38,683 nucleotides of DNA from Staphylococcus rostri (GTDB lineage Bacteria > Bacillota > Bacilli > Staphylococcales > Staphylococcaceae), in contig NZ_PPRF01000021.1 of assembly GCF_002902145.1 (NCBI RefSeq), forward strand, positions 1-38,683, read 5' to 3'. A program made the position numbers and the translations under genes. The notes beneath the pieces are model-generated. The model was not told the origin of the DNA, did no database searches, and saw only the letters and a list, made by a program, of their open reading frames with translations. Positions 1 through 8,179 of this stretch are shown piece by piece; position 1 is the stretch's first letter; every line of letters starts with the position of its first letter.

Positions 1-358
1 TTTTATCGCCTGATGCTTCTACAACCGCTGCGATGTCTGCTTGTACGTCATCATAACGACCGTCTTTTAATGCGCCGATGTTAATCACCATGTCAATTTC
101 ATCTGCGCCTTTCGCAATCGCATCTTTCGTTTCAAACGCCTTCACTTCTGATGTTGATGCACCTAATGGGAATCCGATAACGGTACATACTAATACGTCA
201 GAGTCCGCTAATTTTTCAGCTGCGTATGCCACATGTGTTGGATTCACACATACTGACTTGAAGTGGTATTCCTTCGCTTCTTCAATAATCTTGTCAATTT
301 GTGCACGTGTTGATTCTGGTTTTAATAATGTATGATCAATATATTTTTCGTAGTTCAT
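1..358 (-). CDS. deoC: Deoxyribose-phosphate aldolase, C-terminus cut by window edge
   Basis: Class I aldolase that splits 2-deoxyribose-5-phosphate to acetaldehyde and glyceraldehyde-3-phosphate in cytosolic deoxynucleoside catabolism. The first 119 codons are visible. They read [20 protein letters not shown] and continue with a GFPLGAS segment and a [10 protein letters not shown] segment, which are hallmarks of DeoC; the Asp of DEIDMV matches the catalytic Asp region of the E. coli enzyme. The Schiff-base lysine lies beyond the window. The ATG at 358 follows an AAAGGAG site at about 7 nt. It is the third gene of deoD-tet38-deoC, 13 bp after the pump gene. Confidence 0.95.
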   Translation of the reverse strand, partial: MNYEKYIDHTLLKPESTRAQIDKIIEEAKEYHFKSVCVNPTHVAYAAEKLADSDVLVCTVIGFPLGASTSEVKAFETKDAIAKGADEIDMVINIGALKDGRYDDVQADIAAVVEASGDK

Positions 359-371
359 GTTATAACTCCTT

Positions 372-1727
372 TTATGCTTCAGTTTTTGTCCAGCGATTTA
401 ATACAATAAATAAGATTAAGCCCACAACACTCATCAAGCCTAAGATAATTAAAATCATACCAAAGTGAGATGATAATGCTGTATTACCCGGGAAATTAAG
501 TGCTTTTAAGTCAATTAACGCTGCCGCAATCGCAATACCTACTGATACACCTACGTTAATAATTAAGTTGTAGAAACCAATTGCAACACCTGTCATATTC
601 ACATCAATTGTGCGAATTGCTTCGTTTAACAGTGGTGCGTACATTAACGCAAAGCTACCTGCGAAGAATACCATTGAAATCACAAAGATAGATACGTGTT
701 GTCCTACTGCAAATGCTGGTAAGAACAAGCTCAAGGCAATTAAGCCAATCGCCGTAATAATCGCTTGTTTTGAGTTTAAGTAGTTCGCGATTTTACCACT
801 TAGCGCACCGACAACAACGGCCACTAGGTAACCCGGAATTAATAGTAATGATGTTGTATCTAATTCGAAATGATAAATCTGTTCCATAATGAATGGGAAT
901 GTGAAAATATAACCTAATTGAATCATATACATCACAAATACGATAAATAAAAATGATGCATAGCGTTTATTTTGGAAAAACGTCTTATCAACAAGTGGTT
1001 GTTTTGCATTTTTGATATATAATGCAAAAATCGCAATGACAAGAATCGCACCTGCCAAGTACCACCAGTTAAAGTTTGTGATAAATAACATTACTGTTGT
1101 CGCAATCGTAGACACTAAAATCAAGCCAATAAAGTCAAGATGTGCTTTGTTCACAGATTCTTCTTTTGGCATTAATTTGAATAAGAACGGTAATGTAAAC
1201 ACAACGACTAACGCGATTAAGAACATATTTGTCCAGTGTAAGTACGTTGAAATAAAGCCACCTGATAACGTTCCGATAACGAGTGACAATGAATAACTAC
1301 TCGTACTCAAACCTAGATACGTCTTCTGATCTTCTTTAGACAAGTATTTCGCAACATAGATAACATACAGTGTTTCCGCCGCCGCAAGCCCTGCCGTTTG
1401 AATGATACGTCCTGCTAATAATAACGGAAATTGCAGTTGGAAAATATAACCAATAATTGATCCGATAATGATTAAGCATACGCCGTAAATAAAGAGCGTA
1501 CGAATGCTGATCGCGTCAGACAGTGATGAATACACCACTGCCCCGATACCAATCACAAGCCCAGCAAGAGTCGCTTGCCAGCTTACTGTTGTAACAGAGA
1601 TATTCAAGTCGTCCGCAATCGCAACTGAGATTAACTTGAATGAGTTGTCGATAACCAAACTAAAAACGAATAAAAAGAGTAGAATCGGTACTGCTTTTTT
1701 CACTTTATCATATGATGTTGTCCCCAT
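372..1727 (-). CDS. tet38: MFS drug/tetracycline efflux pump, Tet38 type
   Basis: Major facilitator membrane pump of 451 aa with about 14 hydrophobic segments (DHA2-like layout). In S. aureus the pump encoded between deoD and deoC is Tet38, a chromosomal tetracycline and fatty-acid efflux protein of about the same length. Length and exact gene order agree here, so orthology is likely. I chose the ATG at 1727 ([11 protein letters not shown]) because AGAGGTG lies 6 nt upstream; the upstream GTG at 1736 overlaps that site. It begins 12 bp after the deoD stop, so it is co-transcribed with nucleoside-salvage genes. Substrates are inferred from the family and locus; presence does not show resistance. 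Confidence 0.85.
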   Translation of the reverse strand: MGTTSYDKVKKAVPILLFLFVFSLVIDNSFKLISVAIADDLNISVTTVSWQATLAGLVIGIGAVVYSSLSDAISIRTLFIYGVCLIIIGSIIGYIFQLQFPLLLAGRIIQTAGLAAAETLYVIYVAKYLSKEDQKTYLGLSTSSYSLSLVIGTLSGGFISTYLHWTNMFLIALVVVFTLPFLFKLMPKEESVNKAHLDFIGLILVSTIATTVMLFITNFNWWYLAGAILVIAIFALYIKNAKQPLVDKTFFQNKRYASFLFIVFVMYMIQLGYIFTFPFIMEQIYHFELDTTSLLLIPGYLVAVVVGALSGKIANYLNSKQAIITAIGLIALSLFLPAFAVGQHVSIFVISMVFFAGSFALMYAPLLNEAIRTIDVNMTGVAIGFYNLIINVGVSVGIAIAAALIDLKALNFPGNTALSSHFGMILIILGLMSVVGLILFIVLNRWTKTEA

Positions 1728-1739
1728 ACTATTCACCTC

Positions 1740-2447
1740 TTATGCGAGAGACAGTGCGATTTCAATCATGTCTGTAAACGCACGTTCTCTTTCTTCTGGT
1801 GTTGTTGCTTTGTTGTGAATAAGATGGTCACTTACTGTAAATACGCCGAGCGCTTCAACGCCTGCATACGTTGCGTTCATGTATAATGCTGCAGATTCCA
1901 TTTCAACGCCTAAGATACCCATACGTTGCCAACGTTCATTCGCTGTTTCATCAGCATTATAGAAAATATCACTTGATAAGATGTTACCAACGTGATAGTT
2001 AACACCTTTTTCGCGTGCTGTACTTACTGCACCTTCTAATAAGCGATAAGATGCGATTGGCGCATAGTGACCTGGTAAGCGATATTGTTTCACATAGTCT
2101 GAATCTGTAGACGCCGCTTGTGCAATGATGACATCGTATAAATCAATATCCGGCTGCATTGCGCCACATGAGCCGACACGAATTAATTTCTTACAACCAA
2201 ATGTATGAATGAGCTCATAAGAATAAATACCGATTGATGGGATACCCATACCTGAACCCATCACAGATACTTTTTTACCTTTGTATGTGCCTGTGTAACC
2301 AAACATGTTTCTAACACCATTGAACTGTTGTACATCTTCCAAATACGTCTCCGCAATAAACTTCGCGCGTAATGGGTCCCCTGGCAATAATACTGTCTCT
2401 GCAATCTCAACGCCGTTCATCGGCTTAATATGTGGTGTAGCTTTCAT
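1740..2447 (-). CDS. deoD: Purine nucleoside phosphorylase (DeoD type)
   Basis: Hexameric-type PNP of 235 aa that phosphorolyses purine (deoxy)nucleosides to base and (deoxy)ribose-1-phosphate. It shows the GDPLRAKFIAE phosphate-binding segment near residue 23, the MGSGMGIPS segment near residue 65, the VEMESAALY ribose-binding segment and TVSDHL, whose Asp is the general acid in this family. GGAGG sits 9 nt before the ATG. It is first in the operon with the pump and deoC, downstream of a promoter with a near-consensus cre site. Confidence 0.96.
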   Translation of the reverse strand: MKATPHIKPMNGVEIAETVLLPGDPLRAKFIAETYLEDVQQFNGVRNMFGYTGTYKGKKVSVMGSGMGIPSIGIYSYELIHTFGCKKLIRVGSCGAMQPDIDLYDVIIAQAASTDSDYVKQYRLPGHYAPIASYRLLEGAVSTAREKGVNYHVGNILSSDIFYNADETANERWQRMGILGVEMESAALYMNATYAGVEALGVFTVSDHLIHNKATTPEERERAFTDMIEIALSLA

Positions 2448-2460
2448 GTATAACGACCTC

Positions 2461-2513
2461 CAAGTTGTATAGTAATTTGTCTATTTGTCTAACCACTTAT
2501 ATCTTACAACTTG
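2461..2513 (-). promoter_or_regulatory. Repeat-rich operator region in front of deoD
   Basis: Between the deoD promoter and its start codon lie a perfect 9-bp inverted repeat, CAAGTTGTA (2461-2469) and TACAACTTG (2505-2513), and a tandem direct repeat TTTGTCTATTTGTCTA (2476-2491). One arm overlaps the -10 region. Placement suits a repressor operator; the neighbouring GntR/UTRA protein is the obvious candidate. That pairing is inference. Confidence 0.5.
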
Positions 2514-2529
2514 TAGATAGCGCTTTCAA
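2501..2529 (-). promoter_or_regulatory. Putative deoD promoter with overlapping cre site
   Basis: On the minus strand TTGAAA (2529-2524) is followed after 17 bp by TAAGAT (2506-2501). The -35 box overlaps TGAAAGCGCTATCT (2528-2515), which fits the CcpA cre consensus TGWAANCGNTNWCA at all defined positions except the last. Binding there would block the -35, so glucose repression of the deo operon is predicted. Confidence 0.6.
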
Positions 2530-2694
2530 GATGTAATTTGTGACAAATTGAAGAACTCAAAGATTAGGAAACATAAAGATATTGTGAATGCTATTTCAGT
2601 AGCTCACTCGCTCGCTACAACGAAATTTCAATTAACGCAAGAGACTATCGTAGCCTTGACAGTTCTCTCGCCCCCTACACTTGAGGATATACCG
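2530..2694. other. Intergenic stretch between deoD promoter and GntR terminator
   Basis: I see no coding sequence here. It contains a short imperfect dyad, GTAGC to GCTAC, around 2602-2622, and a weaker AGAGACT/AGTTCTCT pair near 2640-2670. Neither is followed by a T run. No function is assigned. Confidence 0.4.
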
Positions 2695-2744
2695 CAAAAA
2701 AGCCATATGTGAATGCACGCTTACATGCATATCATCATATGGCT
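2695..2744 (-). terminator. Intrinsic terminator of the GntR gene
   Basis: On the minus strand AGCCATATG (2744-2736) pairs perfectly with CATATGGCT (2709-2701), followed by TTTTT at 2700-2696. It lies about 45 bp past the regulator's stop. Confidence 0.75.
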
Positions 2745-2790
2745 TTCATATTTAGATACGATTTAGTTGTCTAATCAAAACGGAACTTGT

Positions 2791-3528
2791 CTACTCCATT
2801 TCTTTCAAACGTGTCACATTAATTTCTGCTTTTGCTTGTGGCACATACCATTTATTAATCATAATTGGACTCTCATGCCCACTATACAACGTCTCAACAA
2901 TTAACCAGCAGTGATTCCCACCATCAAACATATGTTCATCTTGTGCGAAGTGAGGTTTCTCCGTCGTTGAAAATTTCAAATCAGACTGCGCGGCATATTG
3001 ATACACCTGTTCTTCCACAAACTTGCGCACCGCATCTTGGTTTTGCGTCGATACATCATACATATCAATGACATTAATGGGAATAAATGAAAAACACAGC
3101 GCATCCGCTTGTTGTGTATCATTGCCTTCATATACGTAATAACGTTCCATCGCCACAACTGCAGACGGATGATCTGGAAACAAATGATTTGTATATTCAC
3201 TTTCCAAGTCGACACGGTAGTGAATTGTGTCTAATGTCATCACATTACGTGCCATTTGTTGAAGTGGATGTGCCAAATGCGCCATGCTCGACACACTATG
3301 ATCACGATGCTGCGACACGACAAAATGCCCTTTGCCACGGATACTTTCTACCACACCATCTTCTGTCAACAACTTAATTGCTTGGCGTAATGTCATGCGA
3401 CTAACACCAAAACGCTCACACAGAACTTTCTCTGTTGGCAATGCCGTGCCACCTGGAAACTTGCCCATTTGTATTTCTTCATAAAGCGTATTATAGATTG
3501 TTAAAAATTTTGGCTGTGCTTGCGTCAC
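2791..3528 (-). CDS. GntR-family regulator with UTRA ligand domain
   Basis: DNA-binding repressor of the GntR/HutC type, 245 aa. Residues about 8-72 form the winged helix-turn-helix (ALPTEKVLCERFGVSRMTLRQA, ending ESIRGKGHFV). The remainder fits a UTRA effector domain, which in this family senses sugar phosphates or small metabolites. An in-frame ATG lies 72 nt upstream, but I chose the GTG at 3528: GGGAGG sits just before it, and a good promoter (3582-3554) overlaps the longer reading. Its position next to the deo operon suggests control of deoD-tet38-deoC. That link is inference. Confidence 0.85.
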   Translation of the reverse strand: MTQAQPKFLTIYNTLYEEIQMGKFPGGTALPTEKVLCERFGVSRMTLRQAIKLLTEDGVVESIRGKGHFVVSQHRDHSVSSMAHLAHPLQQMARNVMTLDTIHYRVDLESEYTNHLFPDHPSAVVAMERYYVYEGNDTQQADALCFSFIPINVIDMYDVSTQNQDAVRKFVEEQVYQYAAQSDLKFSTTEKPHFAQDEHMFDGGNHCWLIVETLYSGHESPIMINKWYVPQAKAEINVTRLKEME

Positions 3529-3553
3529 CAAAATAACCTCCCGTACCTTCATA

Positions 3554-3582
3554 CTTATATTTTCATCATACACCAATTTCAA
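3554..3582 (-). promoter_or_regulatory. Promoter of the GntR regulator
   Basis: On the minus strand TTGAAA (3582-3577), a 17-bp spacer and TATAAG (3559-3554). Transcription would start about 20 nt before the GTG at 3528, which supports the shorter gene model. Confidence 0.6.
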
Positions 3583-3667
3583 TCCCAACATAAAGTGCAT
3601 ATTTAGAGATATAAGACACCCTTCTTAGTGACCGCACTATGACGGCACACTGCCCCGAACCTTTAGA

Positions 3668-3696
3668 TTGTGTTCAAACCGTACTTTCTATATAGT
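3668..3696 (+). promoter_or_regulatory. Putative promoter of the EamA pseudogene
   Basis: TTGTGT (3668-3673), 17-bp spacer, TATAGT (3691-3696), with the GTG start 36 bp further on. The promoter looks intact although the gene it serves is interrupted. Confidence 0.5.
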
Positions 3697-3731
3697 AGAA
3701 CACAAATTAACGTATGCAAGGGGGAAGCATC

Positions 3732-4604
3732 GTGAATCACTTTATGTATATCAGTTGTATGCTCATTTGGGGACTCAACTTTATCGCTGTCTAAATACAA
3801 GGGACTGACGCACCACTTGAAATATCACTGTTATATCGTTCTATCATTGCACTGTGTCTCTTTTTCATACTGTTTATGGTTCAACGTAAACGACCAACAT
3901 CATTAAAAGGCAATCTTTGGACTGTTGTTGGCTTTGGCTTATGTAACTTTGCGATCAGTTATTTATTGTTGTATTATGGAACCATTTTAACGATATCTGC
4001 GCTAGTGACACTTATTTTTTCTATGAAAGTCGTCACAACACCGCTTCTGATTAGTGTGTTTCTCAAACAAAAAGCAAGCGCAAAAATCTATATCGGCGGC
4101 GCATTCGGTATTTTAAGTGTCATCGTCACGCTCATACCACAACTGCATCATATGAGTGGTGACTTCCTATTAGGCGGTGCACTCGCCATACTTGGCACAT
4201 GTATTACTTCGTTAGGCGATGTGTTCTCACTTTATAACAGTGACAAAAACATTGATCCCGTCTTCGCAAATACTGTAGGTATGTTTTCGGCTGTGATGTT
4301 GCTACTCATCTTTTCAGTCGTTAGCGGGCAGTCATTTACACTTCCAACGCAACCAACGTATTGGCTCGGACTCGGTTATCTGGCAGTACTCGCATCATTT
4401 GTCGCATGGTTGTTTTATTTGAAACTTGTCAAAAACATCGGGGCCTCGAAAAGTAGTTACATGGTTGCCGGCTTTCCAGCAATCGGTGGTATCTCAAGTG
4501 TCATCATCGGCGAATCACAACTGACGCTTTATCTAGTACTCGGCATTATCTTCGCCGTATTCGGTGCCTATATCGCCTTGTCTAAAGAGCGACAAAGCGC
4601 ATAG
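3732..4604 (+). pseudogene. EamA/DMT-family transporter with early nonsense codon
   Basis: Drug/metabolite-transporter (EamA) gene. Reading from the GTG at 3732, after an AAGGGGGAAG site, gives MNHFMYISCMLIWGLNFIAV, a typical first helix, then TAA at 3792-3794. The same frame continues without a break through IQGTDAPLEISLLYRS and the rest of the ten-helix protein to 4604. A single base change from a sense codon (for example AAA) explains the stop. The longest ATG-started remainder begins at 3876 (242 aa) and lacks the first helix, so it is probably inactive. Read-through, restart or a sequencing error cannot be excluded. Confidence 0.85.
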
Positions 4605-4608
4605 TAAA

Positions 4609-4644
4609 AGCCCTGCAGAAGTCCAATTAGACTTTTGTAGGGCT
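4609..4644. terminator. Bidirectional terminator
   Basis: AGCCCTGCAGAAGTC (4609-4623) pairs with GACTTTTGTAGGGCT (4630-4644) around a 6-nt loop, with T runs on both sides. It serves the EamA gene on the plus strand and the 64-aa gene on the minus strand. Confidence 0.75.
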
Positions 4645-4664
4645 GTTATTTGAAATACAACGAT

Positions 4665-4859
4665 TCACTTAGATACCTTCAACACCAATAACATGATGAA
4701 CTTAAAAATAATGAAGAAAATAATGGTTTTCAACGTCAATTCTCCAAGTGTTAGTAAAAAACCTCCAAACGTCTGATGTGTAAAAATATTGACGTTTGAC
4801 ACTGCTAAAATCAGTGAAGCACCTAATAAAAACCAGTTACTAGTAACGAGTTTTAACAT
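4665..4859 (-). CDS. Small two-helix membrane protein, 64 aa
   Basis: Unrecognised. It has two hydrophobic segments (about residues 7-24 and 31-60) and a basic C-terminal end (LKVSK). The ATG is preceded by GGGGGAG at 4 nt, and a TATAAA box with a TTGTTT -35 lies about 70 bp upstream. The convergent terminator 4609-4644 ends it. Good start signals make it a likely real gene despite the size. Confidence 0.6.
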   Translation of the reverse strand: MLKLVTSNWFLLGASLILAVSNVNIFTHQTFGGFLLTLGELTLKTIIFFIIFKFIMLLVLKVSK

Positions 4860-5020
4860 TTTATCTCCCCCTGTTTATCGTTCGTCAAAAAGCACTTTAT
4901 ATTTATATTGACGTATTCCATAAAAACAAACATGCTATTTTTGACTTATCTATAAATAAACAGTCATGATTAACATCTGTGTATTTGGGCTATCGTTTAA
5001 TATACCAACCTCTGTAAGGC
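4860..5020. other. Divergent intergenic region between two small membrane genes
   Basis: AT-rich, without an open frame of note. On the plus strand TTGACG near 4910 followed 19 bp later by TGCTAT is a weak promoter candidate for the 56-aa gene. Nothing else stands out. Confidence 0.35.
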
Positions 5021-5191
5021 ATGATGATTTTATATATTAAACACAAACTGCTCTTTATTGTAGGTCTGCTCATCATTATATTAACGCTCGTCTTTCATCA
5101 AACGTTAGCCAATACGCTGATAAGACTACTCCTTTATTTCTTAGGTGGCTTTGTCGTTTCAATATCTTTAGGATATCGTGAAAAGCCATGA
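5021..5191 (+). CDS. Small membrane protein, 56 aa
   Basis: Open frame MMILYIKHKLLFIVG to GYREKP. It is almost entirely hydrophobic, with one long or two short transmembrane segments and basic residues at both ends. No family is recognised. The upstream TAAGG is a weak ribosome site, which lowers confidence. A strong hairpin terminator starts 12 bp after its stop, which supports a real transcript end here. Confidence 0.4.
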   Translation: MMILYIKHKLLFIVGLLIIILTLVFHQTLANTLIRLLLYFLGGFVVSISLGYREKP

Positions 5192-5202
5192 CAATAGACA
5201 AA

Positions 5203-5245
5203 CCGTACAAAAGTGAACTACTGTCGCTTCTGTACGGCTTCTTTT
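5203..5245 (+). terminator. Intrinsic terminator after the 56-aa gene
   Basis: CCGTACAAAAG (5203-5213) pairs with CTTCTGTACGG (5227-5237), one mismatch, followed by CTTCTTTTT. It lies between two convergent genes and acts mainly on the plus strand. Confidence 0.65.
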
Positions 5246-5427
5246 TATGATTTTTCTGGTAGCTTTCCTACTAAGAACAACCAAAGGGCCAATGTTAATA
5301 ACGTCTGTACTAAAATAAAAATAATCTTATGTTCTGAAATGACAGATTGGGACACGATGTAACGTAGTGTATTTGAGACAAGGAATGCAATGAGCACCAA
5401 CTTTAATACATATACGAATCGGTTCAT
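5245..5427 (-). CDS. Small two-helix membrane protein, 60 aa
   Basis: Unrecognised. MNRFVYVLKLVLIAFLVSN forms the first hydrophobic helix, and a second spans roughly residues 35-54 before the polar tail GKLPEKS. The frame is open further upstream, but AAAGGAG lies 7 nt before the ATG at 5427, so that start is preferred. One of several tiny membrane proteins clustered here. Confidence 0.6.
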   Translation of the reverse strand: MNRFVYVLKLVLIAFLVSNTLRYIVSQSVISEHKIIFILVQTLLTLALWLFLVGKLPEKS

Positions 5428-5632
5428 AACACCACTCCTTTTTACCTGAATATCCATCGTGTTATATGATGCATATTCCCTATATAACACAATTTATTCA
5501 TAAACCAACAGTTAGGAACTGAAATTAAACACTTAGGAAATTAGTCACTAATTGGAATTAATTTTTGTTAAGATGAATTTGAGATAATCTTTGGAGCCGC
5601 AGCATTTTTTTTAAATTAAGAGGTGATTTATT

Positions 5633-5805
5633 TTGTTTAACAAATCTGAAGTAGTGTTTACGCTTTTTTTCAATATGATGTTAATTATCGTAGCGATACT
5701 TGGATTTTTAATATCTAGATTTATATTTGACTCTCTAGTTTAATCGTGCTAATTGTCCTTATAACTGTGGCTTCAGTGAATTTTAAAAAATACAGGAATA
5801 TCTAG
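5633..5805 (+). pseudogene. Frameshifted small membrane protein gene
   Basis: From the TTG at 5633, with AAGAGGTG upstream, the frame gives LFNKSEVVFTLFFNMMLIIV and continues hydrophobic for 36 codons to TAA at 5741. In the -1 frame the sequence carries straight on as VLIVLITVASVNFKKYRNI and stops at 5805. Together they would form a two-helix protein of about 57 aa with a basic tail. A one-base deletion around 5740 fits best. The alternative is a real 36-aa peptide followed by chance hydrophobic coding. Confidence 0.5.
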
Positions 5806-5914
5806 AAGTGTGGGCAAATACGTTCTAAATAACATTGTACGCTGAGAAATCATTTTATTTAATTCATCAAAATGATACGCTTGTTATAGAAATAAATAAA
5901 GGGGAGACACATCT

Positions 5915-6151
5915 ATGTCATCAATCATAAATATTCTTATCATCATTATTATTCTGGCACTTCAATATTTCATGGCTAGTCGTCAGTCAGCTATATGGGG
6001 CGCTGTCATCCCCGTTATATATGTCTGCGTAATGATCTACCTATATATGACACATCACTTTCCTAGCTTTTTATCATTCATTCTATTCTTCGCATTAGGT
6101 GCCGTGTTCTTAATAGAAGAATGGATGCGTGGACGGAAAAATGCGAAATAA
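5915..6151 (+). CDS. Small three-helix membrane protein, 78 aa
   Basis: Unrecognised staphylococcal-type membrane protein. It has three hydrophobic segments (about residues 4-19, 27-45 and 51-67) and a charged end EEWMRGRKNAK, probably cytosolic. GGGGAG lies about 9 nt before the ATG, and a strong terminator follows directly. Function unknown. Confidence 0.65.
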   Translation: MSSIINILIIIIILALQYFMASRQSAIWGAVIPVIYVCVMIYLYMTHHFPSFLSFILFFALGAVFLIEEWMRGRKNAK

Positions 6152-6152
6152 T

Positions 6153-6192
6153 AAAAAGTGTGAATGGCTCATAATGTCCGTTCACACTTTTT
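6153..6192. terminator. Bidirectional terminator
   Basis: AAAAAGTGTGAA (6153-6164) pairs with TTCACACTTTTT (6181-6192), giving a T run on either strand. It ends the 78-aa gene and the convergent lipoprotein gene. Confidence 0.8.
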
Positions 6193-6218
6193 GTTTGGGT
6201 TAATTATTTAAGAAGTTC

Positions 6219-7142
6219 TTATTCTTCAATACCGTCTTCGTCATATTTTGTAACTTCGCCATCTGCACTAATAATGTATGACCCTGCAAGTTCCCCTGAC
6301 TTATCAACAAATGAGAAGCCCCAACTACCATCACTACGTTTTTCTGGCTCTTTATATGTGTACGCATCCGTATCCAATAAATGCCCTTCATAGTCTTCTA
6401 CTAAGTCAATCACATTTTCACGTGTCACCGTTGTACTTGATGAGCTTGAGGCAGATGTAGTTTCTGATTCATCTGATGCTTCCAATGTTGGATCCGGGCC
6501 AACAACAATCTTACTCGCTAAACCTTTATAATCTTCATTGCTATGACGAGTGTATAAATCTTTCACGTTAAATATTTGTGTAAGACCATTTGTATCATTG
6601 ATAATATAATCATATGTTACTGGAGATTGTGTGGCATACACTAATACTCGATCATTAGATACTGCAACAAATGGGACTGCGTTGATTCTAACTGGAAATA
6701 TTCGGTAAACTGTTAAATCACTTGGTGACCCAGGAAGTACTACCCCAGGTGATTGCGGTGCCAATGTAAGTTGACTTACAGGTTTCATTTCAACAGGCAT
6801 GTAAGACATAGGTTGGTATAAATATTGGCCACTTGCTAATTCATTAGCTGTAATACTTCTTGATTCAATACTTGGTTCATAAAGCGCCAACGCAATTTTT
6901 TCTTCATCTGTTAAGTTTTGAACAATTTCATCTACTGATGGCTGTTTGGAAGCTGCTTGGTTTGTGTTGCTGTCAGGATTGGCTTTTTGTTGATTTTCTG
7001 ATTCATTATTTTTATTTACTTCATTTCCTTGTTTTGATACTTTTCCTTGTGATTGATTATCTTTATTATCATCCCCACCAGAACATGCCACTAACGTAAC
7101 TGCTAACGCTGTTGCTGTTAAAACGCCTAATAGTTTCTTCAA
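6219..7142 (-). CDS. Secreted lipoprotein of unknown function, 307 aa
   Basis: Starts MKKLLGVLTATALAVTLVAC, a clear signal peptide with lipobox LVAC and Cys20 as the lipidated residue. A low-complexity linker rich in N, Q, K and E follows (about 21-70), then a globular part containing VDEIVQNLTDEEKIALALYE, a Ser/Thr-rich stretch (SASSSSSTT, near 233) and a C-terminal segment, DGSWGFSFVDKSGELAGSYI, that looks like a repeat-type beta unit. The start is TTG with AAGGATG upstream. A promoter TTCAAT-17-GATAAT lies at 7216-7188. No enzyme family is recognised; it should be anchored on the outer face of the membrane. Confidence 0.8.
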   Translation of the reverse strand: MKKLLGVLTATALAVTLVACSGGDDNKDNQSQGKVSKQGNEVNKNNESENQQKANPDSNTNQAASKQPSVDEIVQNLTDEEKIALALYEPSIESRSITANELASGQYLYQPMSYMPVEMKPVSQLTLAPQSPGVVLPGSPSDLTVYRIFPVRINAVPFVAVSNDRVLVYATQSPVTYDYIINDTNGLTQIFNVKDLYTRHSNEDYKGLASKIVVGPDPTLEASDESETTSASSSSSTTVTRENVIDLVEDYEGHLLDTDAYTYKEPEKRSDGSWGFSFVDKSGELAGSYIISADGEVTKYDEDGIEE

Positions 7143-7187
7143 AGTAAAATCATCCTTCCCTTTTATAAAGACTCTTCATACAAAAAT

Positions 7188-7216
7188 ATTATCTCATATA
7201 ACTATCGAACATTGAA
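7188..7216 (-). promoter_or_regulatory. Promoter of the lipoprotein gene
   Basis: Minus strand TTCAAT (7216-7211), 17 bp, GATAAT (7193-7188), about 46 bp before the TTG start. Confidence 0.5.
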
Positions 7217-7258
7217 GTACTACTTTAATGATTTAGTTGTGTTTTTGTGTGTAATAAA

Positions 7259-7292
7259 CGCCATATTCCTCCCTTTAAAAGCTAATATGGCG
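7259..7292 (-). terminator. Probable terminator of the Fic gene
   Basis: CGCCATATT and AATATGGCG form a perfect 9-bp stem just past the Fic stop. The T run on the minus strand is short (TTTATT), so it may be a weak terminator. Confidence 0.5.
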
Positions 7293-7300
7293 CTTGTTAT

Positions 7301-8179
7301 TCAATTCAGTAAGCATTCAATAAACGTATCATTTAATTCATACACAGCTGGATTTCTTTTGAGTTGAACAAGTTGCTGTTCATATTTTTGAATGACTGCA
7401 TTAACCTTATTTCTAGAAAAGCCAGTCACACTTGTGAGTTCTTTCAATGAAATACGTGAATAGCGACTTCCAAATAGCTTATCTTGCAATAAAACAAAGA
7501 GTACACCCATTTCATACTTATCTTTCGTTGTTTTCTCAAGCGCTGTACGCAGTTGATCTAATAATTGCTGGTTATGTTCAAATGTTTCAAGAACGTGTTT
7601 TTGCCCTTCTATCACAAAACCCAACATATCTGCAATAAAGCTCGTGAGTTCTCCTTTATTATAAAAATGAGATGTATTTTCAAAAGCTTTATAATATTTC
7701 TGCTTATTACGATTGACTGTGTATGAAAATGTAAGTGCTGTGAAAGCATCTAATGTATCATGTAACATTTTAGCTAACATATATCTTCCGACGCGGCCAT
7801 TCCCATCATAAAATGGATGTGTATATTCAAAGATAAAGTGACTCGCCATGATTTTAAATATTTGTGGTGCTTCATCATATTTAATAAAAGTAAGCATGCT
7901 TTGTAAGTGCTCGATAATATCTTGTTCACTTGCCTCATTGCGATGCACCCATCTATTTCTTGAATCATCATATACACCGACAGATGCTTTTCTAAACAGC
8001 ACACCATCTGGCATATCTTTTTCTTTCACTTCCGTTGAAACCATTTTGTCGAATACATTACGAATATCTGAAATAGTATTCACTTTACCGTCGTCATCAT
8101 TCAACATCAAGTACTGACCGACGAGCCCATCAAAGCGTTGATAATCCGCTTTCGCTTCTACATAAAAAGTTACACGCAA
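7301..8179 (-). CDS. Fic-domain protein, probably N-terminally truncated
   Basis: Fic proteins transfer AMP or a related group to target proteins. The active-site loop HPFYDGNGRVGR is intact at residues 121-132, with catalytic His121 and both arginines. The C-terminal part (about 225-285) looks like a winged-helix domain. The only start is TTG at 8179; the frame is open 24 more bases to a TGA, with no ATG and no good ribosome site. Larger Fic proteins of this kind have about 70-100 further N-terminal residues carrying the inhibitory (S/T)xxxE(G/N) helix, which I cannot find here. The break coincides with one copy of a 19-bp direct repeat. It is either a remnant or a deregulated short form. 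Confidence 0.65.
   Translation of the reverse strand: MRVTFYVEAKADYQRFDGLVGQYLMLNDDDGKVNTISDIRNVFDKMVSTEVKEKDMPDGVLFRKASVGVYDDSRNRWVHRNEASEQDIIEHLQSMLTFIKYDEAPQIFKIMASHFIFEYTHPFYDGNGRVGRYMLAKMLHDTLDAFTALTFSYTVNRNKQKYYKAFENTSHFYNKGELTSFIADMLGFVIEGQKHVLETFEHNQQLLDQLRTALEKTTKDKYEMGVLFVLLQDKLFGSRYSRISLKELTSVTGFSRNKVNAVIQKYEQQLVQLKRNPAVYELNDTFIECLLN

Noticed and set aside
372..1727. Calling tetracycline resistance from the pump gene
   Set aside because: Tet38-type genes are chromosomal, and their effect depends on expression; sequence alone does not show resistance.
3529..3600. Longer GntR protein from the ATG at 3600
   Set aside because: The extension overlaps a good promoter, and GGGAGG sits at the right distance for GTG at 3528.
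7301..8179. Fic/antitoxin (FicT/FicA-like) pair
   Set aside because: No small antitoxin gene is found beside it; the only upstream frame is 23 codons within the repeat unit.
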